A stretch of 64,000 nucleotides of DNA from Phanerochaete sordida (taxonomy: Eukaryota > Basidiomycota > Agaricomycetes > Polyporales > Phanerochaetaceae), in NCBI GenBank assembly GCA_019973155.2, contig BPQB01000115.1:1-64000 (forward strand). The letters run 5' to 3'. The number at the start of each line of letters is the position of its first letter. The first letter of the stretch is position 1. Made by a program: the position numbers and the translations under genes. Shown piece by piece: positions 56,393 to 64,000 of this stretch. The notes below the pieces were generated by a model. That model saw nothing but the letters and a program-made list of their open reading frames with translations. It was not told the origin of the DNA and did no database searches.

Positions 56393-59300
56393 ATGTCCAG
56401 CCCACGGCTCTCAGCATCGTCAAGAGGCGTGAAACAGGTCAGTGGAGCCGCTCAAACCACCGTTCACGGCGACCCGCCGACGCTCACATTCATCATGTCT
56501 TGCAGTCATCCCCCAATGCTGCCCCGGCTTCCTCCACCGCCTCCAAACCATCTTCTTCCACCATGCCCAGCGGCCCGCGCAAGCTCGCCTCGCGTTCCCA
56601 GCGGGACTCCAAAGGCACCCTCTCGCGCAAGCTGTCCAAGCGCAAAGAGCAACCCGCGCAGACGCCCCCGCCAGAGGAGGTCCATGGCGGTGCTGCTGCC
56701 CATGACACGGACTCTAAAGGGAAGCAAAGGGCGCACAGCAGCGCCACCCCGGAGCCAGAACTGCAATACCAACCACCTACGCCAGTCGTCCCAGTCAGAT
56801 CCATCGTCCCTGACACCCTGGCCTCCCTCCCTTCATGGTACTCGCTAGAGGTCGAGTGGGCTGCCGCTTCCGCGCCGCTGCTCAGGAAGAAATACCACAT
56901 ACACAATCCCGTGGGCCCTCGTTACTACAAGAATCACCACCTGTTCCCTCCGTCGCTGGAGAAGCGGCCTCCGTCCGTCTTTTCGCCTTCGTTCCCTCCT
57001 ATGCCCCCAAGCTCCGATCGACTGCCAGACACCGCCATGGTGTCAGCACCTAGTAGATCCCCGTCTGGCTCGCCACAACCCACGCCCTCGTCTTCTCAAG
57101 TCAAGATCCACGACGTACGAGGGCGAACGCGGAAGATCTCCCAAACTGCCCAGGAGAATGCAGAGACATTGAACACGGACCCGTGGGGGTCCAATCTGCA
57201 CGACCGCTCGCCGTATGATGTCGGCAAGAGCAAAGATCTAGCGTCGCCTGACTCGCCAGAGGTGAGTAACCACGGCGGGCTTTCTTCGTCATTTTCCTAA
57301 CATTTGCTGATACTGCGCACGCAGAGTCCTACCTTCCCTGTTCGCCCGCGACGATCGAGCCTGACGACTGTGCAAAGGCACAAGACGACTGTGCCATCAC
57401 CACTCTCGCAATCGACGTCTGCCCTGCACCTCGCGACGGAGCCGTTGAGCAGCACATATCCGCCGCCCCGAAGGCTTAGCAGGCGCCGGAAGACGTTCCG
57501 GGGCCTGTTTAGAAGCGACCGTGAGAACCGGCCCTTCCTGTCGCGCGGTGCCACATCGCCGCTCGAGCACGCGGACGCGTCACGCCAGCTGGGCCGCAAG
57601 GAATCGCGCACCGGGTCTATCGTACCACCGTCGGTAGCTTCCAGCGCAGCCTCCGTCACCGCCACAGAGGCGTCCTCAAAGCGGCAAAGTATGCTTGGCA
57701 GGCTCGTCAAGCGGTTCAGCATCGTGCGGAGATCCGACGCGTCGAAATCGATGAAGAGCAGCTTTCATAGCTCTCGACAGTCCACTGAAATCGATCCTGG
57801 ACGACTCGGAATGGTCTCTCCAGTGAGCCGGAGATCGCATAGCCCCGACAAGGCTCAGCTGACGCCCGCGCAGCCTGCGGACGCGCCCAAACGCGTGCCA
57901 GACGAAAGCAGCGCGGACAGGTCGAACGACTTGCGCGCGCGAGAGCAGGATGCGGAGTCGATGCTGTCCGCGGATAACCGGTTTTCTGTGGGGAAACTCA
58001 AGGTTGCCAATCCGGACGACTCTGGTTCGGATTCTGACTCACCAGACGGAGGCAGCAGGCCGCAAGGACACACGCTTGACATGGCGTTCAGGTCGTCCCC
58101 TGAGCCAATCGACTACATGGCGCAACAGACGCCGTTCTACGGCCATCCCATCCGAGGACCACTCTCAGTGATTTCGGAGGGTGGCACGTACATGTCGTCG
58201 CCCAGGGGGCAGCCCGAGCCAATCCCTGAAGATTCACCACGAACACCGCCGACCATACCGTCTCTTCTGTCCTTGCCTGCACGATCTGCAGCGTTGCCGA
58301 TGGACCACACTATCCACGTCGTCTCGCCGCCTTTGCCTGCCTTACCACTTCCTAATCCTAGCTATCCAGAGATACCCAATGCCCTTTCCCTGACTTCAGT
58401 GGTATCTCCACCTGCGTCCGCGCCCGCACCCGCCCCTGTGACTTTGCCACCTCCTCCGCCAGTTGTGCCTATGCCACGGATAGATGCCTCGCTTCCGCTT
58501 ACCCCGGAAGGGTCGCGTGCGCCCACTCCGCCTGCAGAGCAGCCCACGCCACGACCTGGTCCCCAAGCGCTGCGGCAATCAGAGCTTGCAACCCCTGACA
58601 TCTCAGCGGAGCGCACTCCGAGACCTAAGCCTCAGCCTCTCTCTCAGCCCGAGCCCTCGCACGTTCCTTCATCTTCTGCACCCCCGCAACGCATTATATA
58701 TCGGTCTTTATCTTCTGCCACCAACGACACTTCCATTCTAGCTAGAGCCTCTATGATCGTCAATCCTCCGACCCCTCAGTCGACATCTATCGCGATGCCT
58801 CCTGCGTCAGTCACCTCCCAACAAGCGGTCGTAGGACCTCCTCGGGGTGACGCGAAGTCTCCTTCTCAGGATGACTCGACCACCAAGAAGGACGGCTCCC
58901 GCCGCCTGCGCTCGAAGCATACGGAGACCTTCAAGCTCGTCCGGACCGCCTCCGGTAACGTGCAAACTGTCGGCAACAGTTTCGTCGCCGACGGAGAGCA
59001 CTGGCACGTTATCGAGTCTCCCGCTGATGAGACGTCGAAGAAGAGCCGACGCGAGCGTGACCACTCCACGGAGCGCGACAGGTCGTCAAAGCGCAAGAGC
59101 AAACGCGCGGAAAAGGAGGGTGCCTCCGAGGACAGCGACCAGCAACGACCACGCGAGCAAGCAAGCTCGCCCGATCCCGACCGTCGGGACAGCCCTCATC
59201 AGTCTTCACATCCTCGCGCTCGCAGCGACGAGTCGCAACGCCGATCCAGCGGCCATGACCGACGACGCAGCCACCGGGACTCCCAGCAGGACGCTGCGCG

Positions 59301-59940
59301 TGCCACACAAACACCCGTCAGCCACAGCTCGAAGTCCTACGCACCCTCCCCCTCGCCCGTCTCAGGGACCCGGATTGAGAGACGTACGTCGACCAGCGCT
59401 TCGACTCGCCCGTCGTCTGACTTCCAGTCCGTCGCGGACATCAACACCCTGAAGGCGAAGGACGCCTGGGAAATTGAGCGCATGTGGAAGGGCCGCAGCA
59501 TGGTGTACGCCCCGGACAACATGCAGGTGAGCAGCCGCCACCGCCACGACATCAGCAGCGACTCGCGCCCGACGACGATCATGAGCCACGACCTGCAGCG
59601 CGCGAGCACGATCCCGAGCGTCGGCGACGCGCACACGGCGCTCTCGACGTACGGCTCGAGCACGACCTCCATCACGCTCGCCATGCCGCCGCACCCGCAG
59701 CACGCCGCGAGCTTCCCCGGCGCGACGCCGCTCACGCACGCCGCCGCGGCGCGCCCCGCCACGATCGCGCTGCCGCCCCTCCCGCCGCTCAGCTCCGCGC
59801 CGGCGAACCCGCTGCCGGAGCCGCCGCGCATGTCGACGTACCGCCCTGCGCCGCTGCCGCTCGCGCTCGGCGGGCCCGGCGAGACGGCCGCGACGGCCGA
59901 GTACTGGAACCGCTACGCAAGCGTGACGGTGTCGCATTGA
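56393..59940 (+). CDS. Large disordered Ser/Pro-rich protein, 1138 aa, unknown function
   Basis: Exons 56393-56437, 56506-57261 and 57325-59940. The short first exon joins as SSRGVKQSSPNAAPASST. Near residue 140 there is one ordered-looking block (LASLPSWYSLEVEWAAASAP, then KKYHIHNPVGPRYYKNHHL). Further blocks are RRKTFRGLFRSDRENRPF, KLVRTASGNVQTVGNSFVAD and, near the end, LKAKDAWEIERMWKGRSMVY. The rest is Ser/Pro/Arg-rich, with many SP/TP sites that could be phosphorylated by CDK or MAP kinases. No catalytic domain is seen. Similar basidiomycete proteins are uncharacterised. From about 59480 to the stop the codons become almost purely G/C-ending. Confidence 0.7.
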
Positions 59941-60470
59941 CCTGTATACCCCCTCTGCACTGCACCTGAACACTCTACACGGACGGCCTCGACCTTGTTT
60001 TTAGATCTTGCAACTGCTGCATATTTCTCTTGCCATTCGCACACTGCTACTGACGCTTACATGTTTCGAGCTGTCGCTCACCCCTCGATGCAAAACTCAC
60101 CCTTACATGCATGTTTCCTTCTGTCCGCGCTACCGTCATTCAAAGCTTCACGCCTCATTCTGCCATCACCAGCTTACGCCCCTCTTCGTGCGTTGTTTTT
60201 CAAGTGGACTCTTTCATGTGCTGTACCTGTTAGCCCCCCGTTACTTTATCCGTCACACTGTATTAGTCTGTAATGTCTGTTGGCCAAAGAACGTTCCAGG
60301 ATGATATACATTGCGGGTGCCGGGAGGCAAATGGGTGGATATAGTACAACATGGAGGTAAGGTGGTACAAATGCACGACGACAGCAAGAAGATATGACCA
60401 GCATAGTATCCATAGACAATAGACAAACAACAATCGAAAAGCCATTGCAGCGATGAAGACGAAGGCGCGC
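59941..60470. other. Intergenic between convergent genes
   Basis: No gene seen. T-rich plus-strand DNA with A/T-rich patches (60240-60440) fits 3' UTRs and polyadenylation regions of both flanking genes. Confidence 0.4.
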
Positions 60471-63175
60471 TCACGTTCTCGAGAGCTCGATATCGGGATG
60501 CACAGGGAACTTGGGCTGCGGGTAGTCTTCCCAGGTGCGCTCCGAGTCGAGGAAGCGGCGGAGGCGCGCGACCTGCGAGGAGAGGTACATGACGATAATC
60601 TGCATCTCGATGTCGAGGTTCAGCGCGAGCACGTCCTCGCACGTCTTGAGGGCCTGCGTGCGCGTCGACACGAACATGTTGCCCTCGAAGCCGAGCGCCT
60701 TGAGCGCGTCGATCATCTCGCTGAACTCGGAACACCACGCGAGCACGCCGAGCTGCGCTGCGTCAGTGCACGTGGGGGACGCATGGGGCGAAGGGGGGCG
60801 CACCTGGCCGTACTGCTTGTAGCGTTGGTACAGCACGTTCGGCGCGCTCTTCAGCGCATAGTCGAACATGTCGTTCTGCTCGATGACGCCTGGCTGGGGC
60901 ACGTACGGCTCTGTAGCAGGCGGGGGCGGGGCGGGCTGCGGGCCGTGGCGATCAGCGTTCTCCGTCCTCAGCCAGCAGAACTGTCAGACGCACCTCGGGC
61001 CGCGGCGGCGGGTCCTTGAACCACTCGTAGCCGGAGTAGTCGACCTCGTCTCCCCAGTCGACGGTGTCGGCCTGCTTGGCGTAGACGTCCATCTCGGGAA
61101 GGGCGCGGGAGAGGCGCGAGCTGTTCTTGATGAGCACGCGGAGGTAGTTGGGAAGCGGGAAGGTGTCCTTGCTCTCTTCGTCTGCGCGGGCGTCGGGGCG
61201 GAAGACCTCGTACTGTGCAGCGGGCCGCTCGATGGGTGTGCACGGGCACGAGTCTGCGGGCGGGCGATTCAGCTGCGATCTCAGCGCACGCAGGGCAAGC
61301 GCAGACGCACCGATGAGGAGGCTGTTCCTGAAGGCGAGCTTGAGCGGGAGCGGGAGGGGGCTGGGTTGCGGATCGACAGGCGAGGGGTCGCGGGATGGTG
61401 GGTGTAGAAGCAAGAAGAATCGGGCCTGCTGGGCGCTGCTCAGCCCGCTGACACCGGCAATCAAAGCGCCAGCCCTCACCTGCGTGGGAGAGTCCTGCGC
61501 GACACTCGCGACCAATGGGCTGTCCTTCTGGTCGCCGAACGCAATCGACGCCGCGGTCAGGAAAGAGCGGATGCTCGCCCGGTTGTCGGAAAACGTTTGG
61601 CGCAAGGCCGTCGGCGTGAGCTTGCTCAGAAGGGGCGTGTGCGGACCGGGGATTGTGAGCCTCGGGCGCGGGCGCTGTACGGACGGCGAATATAGAGTGA
61701 CGGAAGAGTCGTCAGGTGGTAGTACCTTCGTGGCGGTGTCAGTGAAACTACTGTCACACTCTAAGGACGCAGCACTCACCTCGATGCGGGGAGACGCCGG
61801 ATGTGAGGGGACAGGAAGAAGGGATCTAGGAAGGATCGGCAGCGGGGCTGGGGACTCGGGTGACGGTGGAGTGACCTCAATGAGAGGGCTTGGTGGATGC
61901 AAAAATCGTCGGTGAGGATCGATGCCAATGGTGTTTCGAGATAGCCAAGAGGGCGTTGAAGGTACCAAAAGAGGTGTTTCAGCAGGAGATATGTCGGTCG
62001 CGGTCGGGGCGTATGGGGACGGAGTGAGAGTCTTGGGATCAACGCGCTCCCACTTAATGAGGGCGAAGCTGGGCCGAGAGTCTTCTGGAGAGGTCCGTGC
62101 CGCAGGCTGGGATCTGGGTGCTGGCGCCGCCGCCTCGTGACGCTCGGAAAGTAAATCAGGAGCAGCACTGTTGGGCGCACGTTCAAACTTTGTGACGTCT
62201 AGCAGGAATGGAGTGTGGTCGAATGCGAGTTCCGGGAGGACATGCGGCCGAGGCGTGGGACCAGTATGTCCTGCGGAAACAGGCTTGCGCGGCTCCGAGG
62301 AAGCGCGGCGAGCGGGTAGGATGGATTTTGACCTGGTGAGAGTCCTCAGACGCTTGATGCTTCGACGGAAAGGATTCAGGCCTATAGATGAGATGGCGTG
62401 CGATGGAGTGATGGTCGAAGTGCTCGCAGGTCTGGATGTAGGCGGGGAAGGCGGGATGTGGTTGGGATCAGCCAGCTCGTCCTGGATGACTCGAAGAGGG
62501 GAGATTGGCACAAGCTTGGGACGGAAGACTTTCTCTTCTACAGCCTCTTCTTTTCGGAAAGGGTCGCTGTCGAAGAGAGTATCCGTCACTTGGTCGATAG
62601 AGAGCGCGTGCACAGACGACCCTGAAGTCCTCCTATAATCAAGTAGGATCCGCTCAGCGGGAGTGGGACCGCCAGGGTCCGGTGTTGGCTCTTCAATCAC
62701 TGGGGGTATGTAATCGTCGATGGCAGTGTCAGTCTCGGTGTCGCTGCTTTGCTGTAAATAATTATCGATTGGACTGTCGACGGGAGTGGAGTGTGGGGCA
62801 AGATTCTTGACGATGGCGAGAGAAATATGTGGCCGTAGAATCAGTGGGAGTATATGCGCTACAAAATCTAGTTAGACGCGATTCCAACCGTTGCGTCACC
62901 GCAGACTCACTTTCGAACGGCGAGACGGGACTGCGGGGAGACATAGGAGACGAGAAGGCAGCGGCAGCAGCCGAACGTTCCTCGGGGTCGATGTCTACGA
63001 GGTCATCGTCGCAGAAAGACAGGCGTTCAGCGGCGTCGTCGCTGCCCTCCGAGGTGTCGTCCGAGTTCTGTTGGTGGAGGTGACGCGCGGGGAAGGACAA
63101 GAACTTTGTCGAGACACGTAGCGAGGCGCGGAGGCCTGGGGCGACTCTGGGCTGGTAGTGTGCGGTCGGATACAT
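60471..63175 (-). CDS. Uncharacterised protein with conserved C-terminal helical domain, 847 aa (829 if a 54-nt block is spliced)
   Basis: Exons 63175-62911, 62858-60994, 60935-60804 and 60752-60471. Inside exon 2, 61779-61726 is a 54-nt GTGAGT..AAG block with a branch-like CACTGAC. It keeps the frame either way and is probably an intron. The first 550 residues are Pro/Ser-rich, with the patch GLNPFRRSIKRLRTLTRSKS. The C-terminal 170 residues look folded: DTVDWGDEVDYSGYEWFKD, IEQNDMFDYALKSAPNVLYQ, LGVLAWCSEFSEMIDALKAL, GFEGNMFVSTRTQALKTCED and MQIIVMYLSSQVARLRRFL. A weakly hydrophobic segment lies around residues 565-590 (NSLLIGASALALRALRSQL). No known domain could be named. Start chosen at the ATG giving MYPTAHYQPRVAPG. 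Confidence 0.72.
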
Positions 63176-63741
63176 GGCATAGAAGTACAAGCGGTGAGCG
63201 GTGCGACGAACCTCTGGTGAGCACGGAGGGGGGACGCGGGGCAAACGCTAAAGAGTGCGTGCGGGCGTGCCCCCAGCGTGTTCGGCGTGCAGCCTGGGAG
63301 AAGCGCGGCGTGCTGTCACAAGACGAATCTCAGTTCTGTGCAGAAACGCGATGCCGGTGCGTCTTACCCGATGGCCTGCGCGTCCAGCGATTGTGCAGGC
63401 TGGAGAGCGCGTGCCTCCCGACCCTCCACACATTCCAGGGCCGGGCGCCTCACACTATTCCGAGCGATTAGCGCTCTCACGGACCCTGCTGCTCTCCCCG
63501 TACTTCGGCGTCGTCACCGCCGACGATCTCGTCGTTCAACCCGAGGTCTCGACGCATTTCGAACGGCCGACAGACGGGCATAAAACATGGCAGGGCTCAC
63601 ATTACGCTTCCGCTGACGCTTCCGACGCGTAGAGACCGGGGGCACTGTAGCGATGCGGTCATGGCGGAACCTAAACACCCTTTCAGGACGGACTCAAAAT
63701 GCGAGCAGTGCGCAGTGGATCCTCGACGCTGAGCAGACACG
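63176..63741. other. Intergenic, divergent promoters
   Basis: No gene supported in 566 bp between two divergent starts. Overlapping short frames on both strands (for example 63255-63632) lack protein-like features. No TATA box is seen. Confidence 0.4.
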
Positions 63742-64000
63742 ATGGACGACCGCGCTGCATACCGCAATGTGCACGTCTTCGACGCCTCAGACCGCGAGCG
63801 GCTGCTGGGCGGGCTGAACCAGAATGGCTCTATCACAGAGGCCAACTTCCTCGACATGCTGGCCATCCTCCTCGTCGCGCACTTTCCAATAAAGGTGCAG
63901 GACAGATTCTCTTGTCATGAGGTTCGCAGGAGCGAGAGTGCCCTCCAACCTGGGATCTATGACGTTACTTGCAAAGGTGCGTCGCCAACTATCGCAGCTC
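63742..64000 (+). CDS. Unidentified gene, 5' part only
   Basis: The ATG at 63742 opens a frame of 78 codons (MDDRAAYRNVHVFDASDRER, then GSITEANFLDMLAILLVAHF). It runs to a donor GGTGCGTC, giving a first exon 63742-63976 with phase 1. The intron and the rest of the gene lie beyond the window. The peptide is balanced in charge with an amphipathic helix. No family can be named from this fragment. Confidence 0.55.
   Translation, partial: MDDRAAYRNVHVFDASDRERLLGGLNQNGSITEANFLDMLAILLVAHFPIKVQDRFSCHEVRRSESALQPGIYDVTCKGASPTIAA

Noticed and set aside
1..64000. tRNA, rRNA, CRISPR arrays, telomere repeats or intact transposons
   Set aside because: No B-box-like tRNA cores, regularly spaced repeats, telomeric arrays, transposase or reverse-transcriptase motifs were recognised on reading either strand; a dedicated scan could not be run.

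Overview
This 64 kb window comes from a nuclear chromosome of a filamentous basidiomycete, most likely a wood-decaying Agaricomycete. Genes are compact and rich in introns of about 45-85 nt with GT..AG borders, third codon positions are strongly G/C, and most genes match fungal housekeeping families. A secreted CE15 glucuronoyl methylesterase and a Cas1p-type polysaccharide O-acetyltransferase fit a polypore-like lifestyle. The species cannot be named from sequence alone. Exon models were built by hand from open frames, splice borders and family motifs. Spliced coding lengths were checked for divisibility by three, but no alignment or transcript was available.

Layout. 0-10 kb: Cas1p-like acetyltransferase (+), a possible 35-residue membrane microprotein (-), the proteasome tether STS1/Cut8 (+), a mitochondrial PPR-like protein (+), and a REX4/ISG20-like exonuclease fold that has lost most catalytic residues (+). 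10.1-12.8 kb has no convincing gene. 12.8-25.8 kb: a coiled-coil protein (+), VTA1 (-), a short-chain dehydrogenase (+), an arrestin-like protein (-), a GNAT-like protein (-), RNase P/MRP subunit POP3 (+) and P-loop dCMP deaminase (+). 25.8-40.4 kb: TTI1 (-), fused PABA synthase (+), an uncharacterised Ser/Pro-rich protein (+), two tandem small paralogues (-,-), CE15 esterase (+), a 2-oxoglutarate/Fe(II) oxygenase (-) and UBC12 (+). 40.4-43.9 kb is gene-poor with short repeats. 43.9-64 kb: a small three-exon gene (+), a NOP6-like RRM protein (+), SED5 syntaxin (-), NAD-glycerol-3-phosphate dehydrogenase (+), an ankyrin/CCCH protein (+), bifunctional GARS-AIRS (-), two large uncharacterised proteins (+, -) and a partial gene (+).

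The genes do not form a metabolic cluster. They cover one-carbon and purine supply (PABA synthase, GARS-AIRS, dCMP deaminase), membrane traffic (SED5, VTA1, arrestin), protein turnover (STS1, UBC12), RNA processing (POP3, NOP6-like) and PIKK assembly (TTI1). Much of the layout is divergent pairs with short shared promoters and convergent pairs whose stop codons lie about 50-135 bp apart. The strongest leads are the pseudo-nuclease, the tandem small paralogues with a duplicated upstream element, the microprotein, and introns whose length is a multiple of three.
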